A stretch of 64,000 nucleotides of DNA. Source: Bradyrhizobium sediminis. GTDB lineage: Bacteria > Pseudomonadota > Alphaproteobacteria > Rhizobiales > Xanthobacteraceae. The notes under the pieces were generated by a model. That model made no database searches, was not told the DNA's origin, and worked only from the letters and a program-made list of their open reading frames with translations. The translations under genes and the position numbers were made by a program. Each line of letters begins with the position of its first letter. Within the stretch, counting starts at the first letter, position 1. The DNA is taken from contig NZ_CP076134.1 in assembly GCF_018736085.1 (NCBI RefSeq), positions 2,986,501 to 3,050,500 on the forward strand. Reading direction: 5' to 3'. This document shows, one piece after another, positions 50,957-60,833 of the stretch.

Positions 50957-52231
50957 ATGGCAGTCGAAACCTCATCCTCCCGCAAGCCCAGCTCCTCGAC
51001 AGGACGCTGCTGGCGCCGCCTGATTGCGGCTGCGGTCGCCGGCGCCATTGCGGCCACCCTGGGGTGGGGCGGCATGATCTACGCCGCCAACAACAGCGTG
51101 CAGGGCGCCAAGAAGGAAGTGGAGGGCGGCTTCGACGGCGACGCGCCGACCGCGATCCTGATCGAAGCCAGTAGCGGCAGCGTGCTGTTCGAGAAGAACG
51201 CCGACGAGCTGCGGGCCCCCTCCAGCATGATGAAGCTGATGACGGCCGAGGTCGTCTTCAACGCCATCAAGAAGGGCGAGATCAAACTCACCGACGAATA
51301 TCGCGTCAGCGAGAATGCCTGGCGTAAGGGCGGCGCGCCTTCGGGCGGGTCGACGATGTTTGCGGCGATCCACAGCAAGATTGCCGTCGACGACCTCTTG
51401 CGCGGCGCCATCATCCAGAGTGGCAACGACGCCTGCATGGTGCTGGCGGAGGCCATGGCCGGCAATGAACGTACCTTCGCCGCAGAGATGATGACCAAGC
51501 GCGCGAGAGAGATTGGTTTGGAGAAATCGACCTTCGGCAATTCCAACGGGCTGCCCGATCCCGCCAACAAGATGACGGTGCGCGAACTCGCCAGGCTCGC
51601 CCGCCACATCATCCAGACCTATCCCGATTTCTACAAACTGTTCGGTGAGCGCGAATACACCTGGAACAAGATCCGGCAGCAGAACCGCAATCCGCTTCTG
51701 ACCTCGCTCGAGGGCGCCGACGGGCTGAAGACCGGCTTCACCAAGGAGGGCGGCTACGGCATGGTCGGCTCGGCCGTGCAGAACGGCATGCGGCTGATCG
51801 TGGTCGTCAACGGTCTTAACGATCCCGACGACCGCGCTTCCGAAGCCAAGAAGATGCTTGAATGGGGATTCCGCAATTTCGAAGCGCGCACGCTGTTCGC
51901 GGCCCAGCAGCAGGTCGGCTACGCCAAGGTGTTCGGCGGCGAGAGCCGCTCGGTCAAGCTCGCCAGCCCCGAACCGATCAAGGTGATGGTGCCGAAGAAC
52001 GGCAGCGAAAAATTGATCGCGCGCATTGTCTACAGCGGGCCGGTGCGCGCGCCGATCGAGTCCGGTCAACGGGTCGGGGTCGTCAAGGTGTGGCGCGGTC
52101 CGAACGTCGCGTTGGAAGCGCCGGTCTATGCGGCCGAGCCGGTCGCCAGGGGATCGACGATGCGGCGGGCGATCGATGGCGCCAGCGAACTCGTGATCGG
52201 GATGTTTCGCGCCGGCGCCGAGAAACTCTGA
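50957..52231 (+). CDS. dacC: D-alanyl-D-alanine carboxypeptidase (class A low-molecular-mass PBP)
   Basis: Peptidoglycan enzyme of 424 residues that removes the terminal D-Ala from stem peptides. An N-terminal membrane signal (LIAAAVAGAIAATLGWGG) precedes the three active-site motifs: SxxK in APSSMMKLMTAE, SxN in IIQSGNDACM, and KTG in ADGLKTGFTKEGG. The C-terminal domain of about 100 residues is the beta-rich PBP5-type domain. dacC is one of several names used for this family. It leads a run of plus-strand genes, 2 bp before tmk. Confidence 0.9.
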   Translation: MAVETSSSRKPSSSTGRCWRRLIAAAVAGAIAATLGWGGMIYAANNSVQGAKKEVEGGFDGDAPTAILIEASSGSVLFEKNADELRAPSSMMKLMTAEVVFNAIKKGEIKLTDEYRVSENAWRKGGAPSGGSTMFAAIHSKIAVDDLLRGAIIQSGNDACMVLAEAMAGNERTFAAEMMTKRAREIGLEKSTFGNSNGLPDPANKMTVRELARLARHIIQTYPDFYKLFGEREYTWNKIRQQNRNPLLTSLEGADGLKTGFTKEGGYGMVGSAVQNGMRLIVVVNGLNDPDDRASEAKKMLEWGFRNFEARTLFAAQQQVGYAKVFGGESRSVKLASPEPIKVMVPKNGSEKLIARIVYSGPVRAPIESGQRVGVVKVWRGPNVALEAPVYAAEPVARGSTMRRAIDGASELVIGMFRAGAEKL

Positions 52232-52233
52232 CG

Positions 52234-52926
52234 ATGTCCGAGGCAGCGGTCAAACGAACTCCCGGGCGCGGACGATTCATCTCCTTCGAGGGTGGCGAAG
52301 GATCGGGAAAATCCACCCAGATCAAGACGCTCGCGGAACGCCTCAACGCGGCCAAGCTGCGCACCCTCGTCACGCGCGAGCCCGGCGGGTCGCCCGGCGC
52401 TGAAATCATCCGGCATCTGGTCCTGTCCGGCATGGGCAAGCTGCTCGGTCCTGACGCGGAAACGCTGCTGTTTGCCGCGGCGCGCGACGACCATGTGCGC
52501 ACGGTGATTGAGCCGGCCCTCAAGCAGGGGATATGGGTGCTGTGCGACCGGTTTTCGGATTCGACGCGCGTCTATCAGGGCAGGCTAGGGCAGGTGGCTC
52601 CCGAGGTCCTCAACGCGATGCAGCGGGTCACCATCGGCGACCTCAGGCCCGATCTGACCATCATCCTCGATGTACCCGTCGAGGTCGGGATGAAGCGGGC
52701 GGCCATGCGGCGCGGCACCGGCGCGCCGGACCGGTTCGAATCGGAAGACCTGAAATTCCATCAGGACTTGCGCGATGCCTACCGGCAGATCGCAGCCGAA
52801 GATCCGCAGCGCTGCGTGCTGATCGACGCCAACGCCGACGCAGCGACCGTCGCCGCCAGCGTCTGGGCCGCCTTGCGCGACCGTTTCTTCAAGGCCGATG
52901 TCGGCGGCATGGCCAATCTCGCATGA
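52234..52926 (+). CDS. tmk: Thymidylate kinase
   Basis: Cytosolic kinase of 230 residues that converts dTMP to dTDP. The P-loop is FISFEGGEGSGKSTQIKTL, the DR(Y/F) motif CDRFSDSTRVYQG, and the REPGG block TREPGGSPGAEIIRH. The lid region (AMRRGTGAPDRFESEDLKF) is of the Gram-negative type. ATG 52234 follows the carboxypeptidase stop by 2 bp, and the end overlaps holB by 4 bp, a classic tmk-holB arrangement. Confidence 0.95.
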   Translation: MSEAAVKRTPGRGRFISFEGGEGSGKSTQIKTLAERLNAAKLRTLVTREPGGSPGAEIIRHLVLSGMGKLLGPDAETLLFAAARDDHVRTVIEPALKQGIWVLCDRFSDSTRVYQGRLGQVAPEVLNAMQRVTIGDLRPDLTIILDVPVEVGMKRAAMRRGTGAPDRFESEDLKFHQDLRDAYRQIAAEDPQRCVLIDANADAATVAASVWAALRDRFFKADVGGMANLA

Positions 52927-53969
52927 GCGCCCGCAAGGTCGAGCCTGAGGTCGCTGTGCCTCATCCGCGCGAAACCACCGCGCTGTTCGGCCACCATGAC
53001 GCCGAAATGGCGCTGCTGAATGCCTATCGCAGCGGGCGCATTCCGCATGCCTGGCTGATCGGCGGCGCGCAGGGTATCGGCAAGGCGACGCTGGCCTACC
53101 GGATGGCGCGGTTCGTGCTCGCTCATCGCAATCCGCTTGGCCCGGAGGTGCAGCGCGCCGGGACGCTCCAGATCGATCCGTCGGCCCCGGTCGCGCGCCT
53201 CGTTGCGGCCGGCGCCCATGGCAGCCTGCTCACGCTCGAACGCAGCCTCAACGACAGGGGCGTGTTGCGCACGGTGATCACCGTCGACGAGACCCGGGAA
53301 ACGATTTCGTTTTTCGGCTCGACCGCGGCGGTGGAGGGCTGGCGGGTCTGCATCGTCGATACCGTCGATGAACTCAATCCCAACGCCGCCAACGCGCTAT
53401 TGAAAATTCTCGAGGAGCCGCCGCAGCAATCGTTGTTCCTTCTGGTCAGTCATGCGCCCGCGCGCGTGCTGCCGACGATCCAGTCGCGCTGCCGCAAATT
53501 GCCGCTGCGGCCGCTCTCGACCGATGACGTCATCCGTGCCGCCGCTGCGGCCGCCAATATCCCGATCGACGATCCCGCGCTCGCAGAGGCCGCCGAAGCG
53601 GCGGAGGGCAGCGTCGCACGCGCGCTGACCCTGCTCGGCGGCGACGCCCTGAAACTTCACCAGCGCACCGCGGCACTATTGGCGACCCTGCCGCGGGTCG
53701 ATCCGCGCGAGCTCCATGCCCTCGGCGACGCGCTCGGCGGCAGCGACCGGGTGGCGCTGGCGGCGTTCATCGACAGCGTCGATCGCTGGGTCAGTGCGCG
53801 GCTGCGCGCCGACGACGCCAACGCCAATGCGAACCTGCCCCGCCTTGCACGGCTGGCGGAGGTGTGGGAAAAGATCAACCGCGCCGCGCGCGACACCGAA
53901 TCCTATAATCTTGAACGAAAACCGCTGGTTTTCTCGGTGTTCGGGATGCTTGCGGAAGCAACGCGATAA
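52923..53969 (+). CDS. holB: DNA polymerase III subunit delta prime
   Basis: Clamp-loader subunit of 348 residues. AAA+ motifs are visible as LIGGAQGIGKATLAYRMA and VCIVDTVDELNPNAANALLK, with LKILEEPPQQSLFLLVSHAP and the arginine region ARVLPTIQSRCRKLPLRPLS. In delta prime the ATP site is not used for hydrolysis; the SRC motif supplies an arginine finger to its neighbour. Overlaps tmk (ATGA) and is followed after 55 bp by metG. Confidence 0.93.
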   Translation: MSARKVEPEVAVPHPRETTALFGHHDAEMALLNAYRSGRIPHAWLIGGAQGIGKATLAYRMARFVLAHRNPLGPEVQRAGTLQIDPSAPVARLVAAGAHGSLLTLERSLNDRGVLRTVITVDETRETISFFGSTAAVEGWRVCIVDTVDELNPNAANALLKILEEPPQQSLFLLVSHAPARVLPTIQSRCRKLPLRPLSTDDVIRAAAAAANIPIDDPALAEAAEAAEGSVARALTLLGGDALKLHQRTAALLATLPRVDPRELHALGDALGGSDRVALAAFIDSVDRWVSARLRADDANANANLPRLARLAEVWEKINRAARDTESYNLERKPLVFSVFGMLAEATR

Positions 53970-54024
53970 GCGTTCGCAGCAATTATCATCCCCCGGCAAT
54001 CCGGATTGAGCCAAAAAGGAAATT

Positions 54025-55959
54025 GTGGTGGCGACACCTAAGAAGAAAACTTCCAGGAAGCGAAAAACGAAGAAGGTTCGCAGTGCCTCCGGGGCCAGCG
54101 CCGCCAGGGCAGCGGCCGCGAAAAAGCGCGCCAGGGGCACGGTGAAGAAAGCCAAGAAGGCCGGCCGGAAAACGGCGAAGAAAGCCACCAAGAAAACGAC
54201 AACGAAAACGACAAAGAAGACGGCAGAGAAAACCCGAAAGCCGGTTACGAAAAAGCCTGCCAAGAAATCGGCGAAGAAGTCCGCCAGGCAGGCAAAATCG
54301 AAGACCGTTACGACGCCGACACAGCCGGCCGTTGCCAAAGAGATTGCCAGGAAACCCGCCGCCGGCAAGGTGAAGAAGAAGGCCGCCCCGGTCGCAATCA
54401 AACCGGCCTCGACCGACAGGAACAGCTTCTACATCACGACCGCCATCGCCTATCCCAACGGCGTGCCGCATATCGGCCACGCCTATGAAGCGATCGCGAC
54501 CGATGCGCTGGCGCGTTTTCAGCGGCTCGACGGCAAGGACGTGTTCTTTCTCACCGGCACCGACGAGCACGGCCTGAAGATGGTGCAGACCGCGCAAGCC
54601 GAAGAACTTCCGACCATGGAGGTTGCGACGCGCAATGCGCAGCGGTTCAAGGACATGGACGAGCGCCTCAACGTCTCGTTCGACCGCTTCATCCGCACCA
54701 CGGAAGAGCAGCATCATCGCTCCAGCCAGGAGATCTGGAGGCGGATGGCCGCCAATGGCGACATCTATCTCGACAGCTATGCCGGCTGGTACTCGGTGCG
54801 CGACGAAGCCTATTACGCCGAGGACGAGACCGTCGTCGGCGAGGACAATGTGCGGCGCGGGCCACAGGGCACGCCGGTCGAATGGGTCGAGGAGAAGAGC
54901 TATTTCTTCAGACTGTCCGCCTATCAGGACAGGCTCCTCAAGCTGTACGAGACGCAGCCGGATTTCATCGGACCGGACTCGCGCAAGAACGAAGTGATCA
55001 GCTTCGTCAAAGGCGGACTGCGGGACCTGTCGATTTCGCGAACCACGTTCGACTGGGGCGTCAGGGTTCCCGGCGACCCCGAGCATGTGATGTATGTCTG
55101 GGTCGACGCGCTCACCAATTACATCACCGGCGTCGGCTTTCCGGACGAGAACGACGCCAACTGGCGCTACTGGCCGGCCGACGTTCATATCATCGGCAAG
55201 GACATCATCCGTTTCCACGCGGTGTACTGGCCGGCGTTCCTGATGTCGGCGGGCATTCCGGTGCAGAAGCGCGTCTATGCCCACGGCTTCCTGTTCAGCC
55301 GCGGCGAGAAAATGTCGAAGTCGCTCGGCAACGTCGTCGACCCCTTCAATCTCGCCGACCAGTACGGCGTCGATCAAGTGCGCTATTTCTTCCTGCGCGA
55401 GGTGCCGTTCGGACAGGACGGCAACTATAATCACGAAGCGATCGTCGCTCGCATCAACGCCGATCTCGCCAACGATCTCGGCAATCTGGCGCAGCGCTCG
55501 CTGTCGATGATCGCCAAGCAGCTCGACGGCGTGCTGCCGGAGCCGGGCGCCTTCACCGACAACGACAAGGCGATCCTGGCGCAGGCCGACGGCATGCTCG
55601 CGCTGGCGCGCACGGCGATGGCGACCCAGCAGATTCACCAGGCGCTCAATGTGGTCTGGGCCGTGGTGGCGGAAGCCAATCGCTATTTCGCGGGCGAGGC
55701 GCCGTGGGCGCTGGCGAAAACCGATCCGCTACGCCAGCGCACGGTCCTGTACGTGACCGCCGAGGTGGTCCGCCAGATCGCCATATTGGCGCAACCGGTG
55801 ATGCCGGCATCGTCGGCGAAGCTGCTGGACAGTCTCGGGGTGCCCACGGAAGCGCGTAACTTCGCGGCACTCGGCGGCGCGACGCGCATCAAGCCGGGCA
55901 CCAAGCTGCCGGCGCCGACGGGCGTTTTTCCGCGTTACGTCGAACCGACCGCCGGCTGA
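54025..55959 (+). CDS. metG: Methionyl-tRNA synthetase with histone H1-like N-terminal tail
   Basis: Aminoacyl-tRNA synthetase of 644 residues. The catalytic core starts near residue 133 ([14 protein letters not shown]), with HIGH at 149-152 (PHIGHAYEA) and KMSKS starting at 429 ([14 protein letters not shown]). The zinc-knuckle cysteines are absent, as in the short MetRS type. Residues 1-130 are an extreme Lys/Ala/Thr tail with KKxxKK repeats ([20 protein letters not shown]) like bacterial histone H1 proteins. No in-frame ATG or close GTG/TTG with a good site occurs between the tail and the core. Start GTG 54025 (or 54028) has AAAAAGGA upstream. Confidence 0.9.
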   Translation: MVATPKKKTSRKRKTKKVRSASGASAARAAAAKKRARGTVKKAKKAGRKTAKKATKKTTTKTTKKTAEKTRKPVTKKPAKKSAKKSARQAKSKTVTTPTQPAVAKEIARKPAAGKVKKKAAPVAIKPASTDRNSFYITTAIAYPNGVPHIGHAYEAIATDALARFQRLDGKDVFFLTGTDEHGLKMVQTAQAEELPTMEVATRNAQRFKDMDERLNVSFDRFIRTTEEQHHRSSQEIWRRMAANGDIYLDSYAGWYSVRDEAYYAEDETVVGEDNVRRGPQGTPVEWVEEKSYFFRLSAYQDRLLKLYETQPDFIGPDSRKNEVISFVKGGLRDLSISRTTFDWGVRVPGDPEHVMYVWVDALTNYITGVGFPDENDANWRYWPADVHIIGKDIIRFHAVYWPAFLMSAGIPVQKRVYAHGFLFSRGEKMSKSLGNVVDPFNLADQYGVDQVRYFFLREVPFGQDGNYNHEAIVARINADLANDLGNLAQRSLSMIAKQLDGVLPEPGAFTDNDKAILAQADGMLALARTAMATQQIHQALNVVWAVVAEANRYFAGEAPWALAKTDPLRQRTVLYVTAEVVRQIAILAQPVMPASSAKLLDSLGVPTEARNFAALGGATRIKPGTKLPAPTGVFPRYVEPTAG

Positions 55960-55973
55960 ACGGTTGGATTGCA

Positions 55974-56765
55974 ATGCTCGTCGATAGCCACTGCCATCTC
56001 GATTTTCCCGATTTTGCCGAGGATCTCGACGGCATCGTCGCGCGCGCGGAAACGGCCGGGATCGGGCGCATCGTCACCATCTCGACGCGGGTGAGGCGCC
56101 TTGCCGGATTGCTGGAGATCGCCGAGCGGTTTCCGAACGTCTATTGCTCGGTCGGCACCCATCCGCATCACGCCGACGAGGAAGACGGCATTCCAGCCGC
56201 CGAATTGATCGAACTGACCAGGCATCCGAAGGTGGTGGCGCTCGGCGAGGCGGGGCTGGACAATTTCTACGACAACGGCTCGCCGGAAGCGCAGGAGCGC
56301 GGCTTTCGCGCCCACATCGCCGCTGCGCGGGCGACCGGGCTGCCGCTGGTCATACACACCCGCGAGGCCGACGAAGCCTGCGGCCGCATCCTCGAAGATG
56401 AAATGGCCAAGGGACCGTTTCGCGCCGTGCTGCATTGCTATACCGGCGGGCGCGATCTGGCGATGAAGGCGATCTCGCTGGGGCTTTCGATCTCGTTCAC
56501 CGGCATTCTGACCTTCAAGAAATCGCAAAGCTTGCGCGAGCTCGCGGCCGAGCTTCCCGCCGACCGCATCATGGTGGAAACCGACGCGCCGTATCTCGCG
56601 CCGGGAAAGTTCCGCGGCAAGCGCAACGAGCCTTCTTACGTGGTCGAAGTCGCAAAGGTGCTGGCGGAAACGCGCGGCGTCTCGTTCGAAGAGATCTCCC
56701 GCCAGACCACCGAAAACTTCTTCCGCCTGTTCTCCAAGGTCCCGGCGACGAAAGCTGCGGCATGA
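55974..56765 (+). CDS. tatD: TatD family metal-dependent hydrolase
   Basis: Deoxyribonuclease-type TIM-barrel hydrolase of 263 residues. Metal ligands are in VDSHCHLDFPDF (HxH), VGTHPHHADEE, ALGEAGLDNFYDNG, PLVIHTREADEA and VETDAPYLAPGKFRGKRNEP. This is the YcfH/TatD branch that commonly follows metG and holB in proteobacteria. It starts 14 bp after the metG stop and overlaps the next gene by 4 bp. Confidence 0.92.
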   Translation: MLVDSHCHLDFPDFAEDLDGIVARAETAGIGRIVTISTRVRRLAGLLEIAERFPNVYCSVGTHPHHADEEDGIPAAELIELTRHPKVVALGEAGLDNFYDNGSPEAQERGFRAHIAAARATGLPLVIHTREADEACGRILEDEMAKGPFRAVLHCYTGGRDLAMKAISLGLSISFTGILTFKKSQSLRELAAELPADRIMVETDAPYLAPGKFRGKRNEPSYVVEVAKVLAETRGVSFEEISRQTTENFFRLFSKVPATKAAA

Positions 56766-57622
56766 CGCTGACCCTGACAGTGCTCGGCTGCGGTTCTTCC
56801 GCCGGCGTGCCACGTCCCGCGCTCGGCTGGGGCGCCTGCGATCCCGGCAACCCGAAGAACCGGCGCCGCCGCTGTTCGCTGCTGGCCGAGCGGGTATCGG
56901 AAGGCGGGATCACCCGGATCGTGATCGATACCGCGCCCGACCTGCGCGAGCAGTTGATCGACGCCAATGTCGATCATATCGACGCGGTGTTCCTGACCCA
57001 TGAGCACGCCGACCAGACCCACGGCATCGACGATCTGCGTTCCGTCGTGATGCACCAGCGCCGGCGCATTCCGGTCTATCTCAACCGGTCGACCGCCGAC
57101 CACGTCCTGCTGCGGTTTTCCTACTGTTTCGTGACGCCGCCGGGCAGCGAGTATCCGCCGATCCTCGACCAGCATGGAATCGAGGCCGGCGAAAGCCGCA
57201 CCGTCGAAGGGAGGGGCGGTGCAGTGACGCTTTCGGCATTTCTCCTGCAGCACGGCAATATTCAGGCGCTTGGCTACCGGATCGGCGACGCCGCCTATAC
57301 ACCCGACCTCAGCGACATTCCGGCCGAGAGCTGGCCGTTCCTGAAGGATCTCGATCTCTGGATCATCGACGGGCTGCGCTATGCCGGCCACCCCAGCCAT
57401 TTCAGCGTCAACGACGCGCTGGCCTGGATCGACCGCTTCAAGCCGCGCCGGGCCGTCATCACCAACATGCATTCCGACCTGGATTACGAAGTGCTGCGGC
57501 AAAGCCTGCCCAAGGGCGTGATCCCGGCCTATGACGGATTGCGGCTGACGGTGGAGCAGACGGGCTGGTCTGGATGTGAGCTCTCAATAGGTTGTCCATC
57601 CGATCCGGACCGAGGAAACTGA
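56762..57622 (+). CDS. MBL-fold metallo-hydrolase with IS-derived C-terminus
   Basis: Hydrolase of 286 residues related to PhnP phosphodiesterases. The metal motif reads LTHEHADQTHGIDDLRSV; the position usually occupied by a second His after the Asp is Gln, and a further His follows. Other ligands are in LQHGNIQALGYRIG and DGLRYAGHPSHFSVNDA. The last 15-20 residues after TVEQTGW come from the end of an inserted IS481-type element (SIGCPSDPDRGN), so the native C-terminus has been replaced. The core is complete, so the enzyme may still work. Confidence 0.82.
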   Translation: MTLTLTVLGCGSSAGVPRPALGWGACDPGNPKNRRRRCSLLAERVSEGGITRIVIDTAPDLREQLIDANVDHIDAVFLTHEHADQTHGIDDLRSVVMHQRRRIPVYLNRSTADHVLLRFSYCFVTPPGSEYPPILDQHGIEAGESRTVEGRGGAVTLSAFLLQHGNIQALGYRIGDAAYTPDLSDIPAESWPFLKDLDLWIIDGLRYAGHPSHFSVNDALAWIDRFKPRRAVITNMHSDLDYEVLRQSLPKGVIPAYDGLRLTVEQTGWSGCELSIGCPSDPDRGN

Positions 57623-57690
57623 GGTTGCGAAGCTTCAGAGTCCAAGGAGGGACCGGATGAACATGCATAAGAATGCCCGCCTGACGCCCA
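57570..57690 (+). mobile_element. IS481-family element, 5' remnant
   Basis: The sequence from CTGGATGTGAGCTCTCAATAG onward resembles the 5' end of the intact IS at 61431-62475 (both have AGGTTGTCCAT near the tip) and continues to the first 11 transposase codons at 57657 (MNMHKNARLTP, against MDTHKNASLTP in the intact copy). It breaks off at 57690, 2 bp from the stop codon of dctP. Sequence differences show it is a different member of the family, not a recent copy. Confidence 0.8.
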
Positions 57691-57691
57691 C

Positions 57692-58681
57692 CTATTTCTT
57701 ATAGGCGGCGATCACGGCTTCGCCATCGGAGCCGGCCTTTTTCGACCAATCGGCCGTCAGCTGCTCGCCGATTTTCTCGAGGCCGGCCTTCAGCGCCGGA
57801 GGTGGCGGAAGCACCTTCATCTTGTTGGCCTGAAGCTGTTCGAGATACCACTTCGCCTTTTCTTCCGCGAGCTTCCAGCCGCGTTCCTCGGCGACAACAG
57901 CCGCCTTGAGGATCGCATCCTGAGTCGGCTTGTCGAGCGCGTCAAAAGCCGCCTTGTTCACGAAGGTCGCGTTCTTCGGAATCCAGGCCTGCGCATCATA
58001 GAAGTGCGTCATGGTTTCCCAGGCCTTGCTGTCGTAGCCGGTCGAGCCTGAGGTCATGAATGCGTTCACAACGCCGGTAGCCAGCGCCTGCGGCAATTCC
58101 GCCGCCTGGATGGTGATAGGCTGCGCGCCGACAAGCTCGGCGATGCGCGAGGTGCCGACATTATAGGCGCGCCACTTCAAGCCTTTCATATCCTCAATGG
58201 TGTTGAGGTCTTTCTTGGCATAAATGCCCTGCGGACCCCACGGCACCGCGAAGAGAAGCAGCAGGCCTTGCGATGCGAGCTTCTTTTCGACCGCGGGTTT
58301 TGACGCCAGCCACAGCTTCTTGGCTGCCGGATAGCTCGTCGCCAGGAACGGGACAACATCGATGCCGAAAAGCGGGTCCTCGTTCTCATGCAGCGAGATC
58401 AGAACCTCACCCGCCTGCGCCTGACCGGTTGCGACCGCGCGCTTGATTTCCGGCGCCTTGAATAGAGACGCCGCAGGATGCACGGTGATTTGCAGCTTGC
58501 CGCCGGTGGCGTCGGCAACATCCTTGGCAAACGCGATCAGGTTCACCGAATGCGGATTGTCCGCCGGATAGGCCGCCGGAAGATTCCATTTTGTCTGCGC
58601 CATCGCGGGAACGACAAGTGCGGGAACGGCAAGAGCCGCGACGCAGGCAGCCATTGCGCACGTTTTAACAAGCCTGAACAT
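57692..58681 (-). CDS. dctP: TRAP transporter substrate-binding protein DctP
   Basis: Periplasmic binding protein of 329 residues. The signal peptide is MAACVAALAVPALVVPAMAQ. Family blocks are WNLPAAYPADNPHSVNLIAF, the carboxylate-binding Arg in DMKGLKWRAYNVGTSRIAEL, and GVVNAFMTSGSTGYDSKAWE. TRAP systems import organic acids with a sodium gradient. The ligand cannot be named. The gene is last in a dctQ-dctM-dctP operon and ends where the IS remnant begins. Confidence 0.9.
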   Translation of the reverse strand: MFRLVKTCAMAACVAALAVPALVVPAMAQTKWNLPAAYPADNPHSVNLIAFAKDVADATGGKLQITVHPAASLFKAPEIKRAVATGQAQAGEVLISLHENEDPLFGIDVVPFLATSYPAAKKLWLASKPAVEKKLASQGLLLLFAVPWGPQGIYAKKDLNTIEDMKGLKWRAYNVGTSRIAELVGAQPITIQAAELPQALATGVVNAFMTSGSTGYDSKAWETMTHFYDAQAWIPKNATFVNKAAFDALDKPTQDAILKAAVVAEERGWKLAEEKAKWYLEQLQANKMKVLPPPPALKAGLEKIGEQLTADWSKKAGSDGEAVIAAYKK

Positions 58682-58695
58682 GACAATACCTCTCT

Positions 58696-60003
58696 CTAGC
58701 CAGGGAACGCTATCCGCGGCAGCAACATCACGATATCAGGAAAGACCGTGATGATGGCAACCGCAAGAACGAGCAAAAAGAAGAACGGTAGGGCCGCCTT
58801 GGCGACCGTGTTGGAATCCTTGCCGCTCATGGTCTGCAAGACGAACAGATTGAAGCCGACGGGAGGAGAGACTTCAGCCATTTCCACCACCAGCACCAGG
58901 AAAATACCGAACCAGACGAGATCGAAGCCGGCCTGCTTCACCATCGGAATGACGATGGCGGTAGTTAGCACGATCATGGAAATGCCGTCGAGTGCCGTGC
59001 CGAGCACGATGTACATGACGGTGAGCGCCGAGATCAGCGAATTGGGACTGAGTTGGAGGCTGTTCACCCAGTTCGCGAGCGCCAATGGGATGCCGGTGTA
59101 GGCCATCGACGTGCCCATGTAGGAGGCGCCCGCCAGGATCAGCAGGATCATGCAATTGACCCGCGTTGCGCCCATGACGCTCGCCCAGAACGCTGACCAG
59201 GTCAGCGCGCCTTGCCACCAGGCGATCGCGAGCGATCCCAGCACGCCCCAGGCTGCACATTCCGTCGCCGTCGCCCAGCCCATCAGCAACGATAGAAAGA
59301 CGAAAACGATAAGCAGCAGACAGGGAATAAGATTGAGAGATTCTGCGATGCGCTTGCGAAGACTCATGGGCGGATCGGCCGGCGGCGTGCGCTTCGGATT
59401 GGCAAGTGACCAGGCCGCGATGTAGCCGGAATAAAGCGCCATCACCAGCAAGCCCGGCAGAAATCCAGCGAGGAAAATCTGAATGATGGAAACGTTCGCC
59501 TGGACGGCGTAGACCACCATGGTAATCGACGGCGGGATCAGAATGCCGAGCGTGCCCGCACCGGCCAGGGAGCCGAGGCTCAAGCCTTCGTCATAGCCGC
59601 GCTTCTTCAGTTCGGGCAGGGCGATCTTGGCAACCGTGGCGCAGGTCGCGGCTGACGATCCGGACACCGAACCGAACACGCCACAGGCGAGCACATTGAC
59701 GTGCATGAGCCGGCCCGGCAGCCAGTTCAGCCAGGGCGCAAATCCGCGAAACATTTCCTCCGATAACCGCGTGCGGAAGAGAATCTCGCCCATCCAGATG
59801 AAGAGTGGCAAGGCTGCGAGCGACCACGAAGCGCTGTTGCCCCACACCGTTGTCGCAAGCACGCTGCCCGCCGGAATGCCGCCGGCGGCGAATTGCATGC
59901 CGGCCCATCCCGTCGCCATCAAGGCGACGGCGATCCAGACGCCGGCGCCAAGCAGCAGCGCAAGAAATCCCAGCAGAATCGCGGCGATGGAGAGAAGCTC
60001 CAT
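58696..60003 (-). CDS. dctM: TRAP transporter large permease DctM
   Basis: Membrane subunit of 435 residues with about twelve hydrophobic segments. The DctM hallmark is GSVSGSSAATCATVAKIALP, followed by GSLAGAGTLGILIPPSITMV; the second half has GTALDGISMIVLTTAIVIPM and VVEMAEVSPPVGFNLFVLQ. ATG 60003 lies 1 bp after the dctQ stop; the open frame upstream lacks homology. Confidence 0.92.
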   Translation of the reverse strand: MELLSIAAILLGFLALLLGAGVWIAVALMATGWAGMQFAAGGIPAGSVLATTVWGNSASWSLAALPLFIWMGEILFRTRLSEEMFRGFAPWLNWLPGRLMHVNVLACGVFGSVSGSSAATCATVAKIALPELKKRGYDEGLSLGSLAGAGTLGILIPPSITMVVYAVQANVSIIQIFLAGFLPGLLVMALYSGYIAAWSLANPKRTPPADPPMSLRKRIAESLNLIPCLLLIVFVFLSLLMGWATATECAAWGVLGSLAIAWWQGALTWSAFWASVMGATRVNCMILLILAGASYMGTSMAYTGIPLALANWVNSLQLSPNSLISALTVMYIVLGTALDGISMIVLTTAIVIPMVKQAGFDLVWFGIFLVLVVEMAEVSPPVGFNLFVLQTMSGKDSNTVAKAALPFFFLLVLAVAIITVFPDIVMLLPRIAFPG

Positions 60004-60004
60004 G

Positions 60005-60550
60005 TCAGACCCCGCTCTGTATGGCGCGCTCGACGATTTCCTCGGCGCTCTCTGGTTTTGGCAATTCGTAGCGCGGCGCGAAGCCACGCAGGACATGGAT
60101 CAGCTCATCCACAAAAGCGATGAAAAGAATCACGAGGCCGCCGCTGTAGCCGAGCTGCGGGATCCACAGCGGCACCGCGATGACGCCTTGCGAAATGTCG
60201 GAAAATTTCCACGACTGCCAGGTCATGATCGCGGCATGCCAGGCGAAAAAGCCGATGAAGCCGGTGCCGACGAGGAGCGCAGCGATCTCCACATAATGGC
60301 GGACGTTGTCGTTGAGACGGTCGATCAAAAGACCGACGCGGATCATCTCGCCGTGCTTGAACGTATGCGCGAGCCCGAGGAAAGCTGTTGCCGCCATGCA
60401 CCAGGAGATGAAATCGTCGCCCGCCGGAATATTGATGCCGAGAGGCCGGCCGGCCGAAAGCAACATCATCAGCACAAAAATCGCAATGAGGAAAACTCCG
60501 GCGAGATAGCCGGAGAAAAGGTAGACTCGATCGAGAAACCGGCGGATCAT
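60005..60550 (-). CDS. dctQ: TRAP transporter small permease DctQ
   Basis: Membrane subunit of 181 residues with four helices: YLAGVFLIAIFVLMMLLSAG, ISWCMAATAFLGLAHTF, a central pair around YVEIAALLVGTGFIGFFAWH, and GYSGGLVILFIAFVDELIHV. The conserved HGEMIRVGLLIDRL block after helix two is typical. ATG 60550 is chosen; an in-frame ATG 8 codons upstream (60574) is also possible. Confidence 0.88.
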   Translation of the reverse strand: MIRRFLDRVYLFSGYLAGVFLIAIFVLMMLLSAGRPLGINIPAGDDFISWCMAATAFLGLAHTFKHGEMIRVGLLIDRLNDNVRHYVEIAALLVGTGFIGFFAWHAAIMTWQSWKFSDISQGVIAVPLWIPQLGYSGGLVILFIAFVDELIHVLRGFAPRYELPKPESAEEIVERAIQSGV

Positions 60551-60833
60551 AGTGTGTTTTTCCCCCTCACACATTTCCCGGAAGCAATAGACGTACCACT
60601 TCCGGCAACGGTCGCCTTTCCGGAGAGGGCCTGTCGATCCTGGCCGTGCCGAAAACGGGCTACCTGAAATCAGTCCGGTAGAAGGGACAGGTTTTGCTCG
60701 GGACCGTCAAGGCAAGGGGAGGAAAATCCTGCAACTCCCGCGTCAGGCCTGTCGCGAGCCGACGGTTGATTCAATTGCGACCGCCCGCCGCCGGATCGGT
60801 GACGCCCGGACCGTCGCCGAGGCGGCGGCCAGT

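Noticed and set aside
54060-54410. Repetitive Lys-codon DNA in metG as a possible CRISPR or tandem repeat array
   Set aside because: The repeats are irregular AAG/AAA-rich codons within an open frame; there are no spacers.
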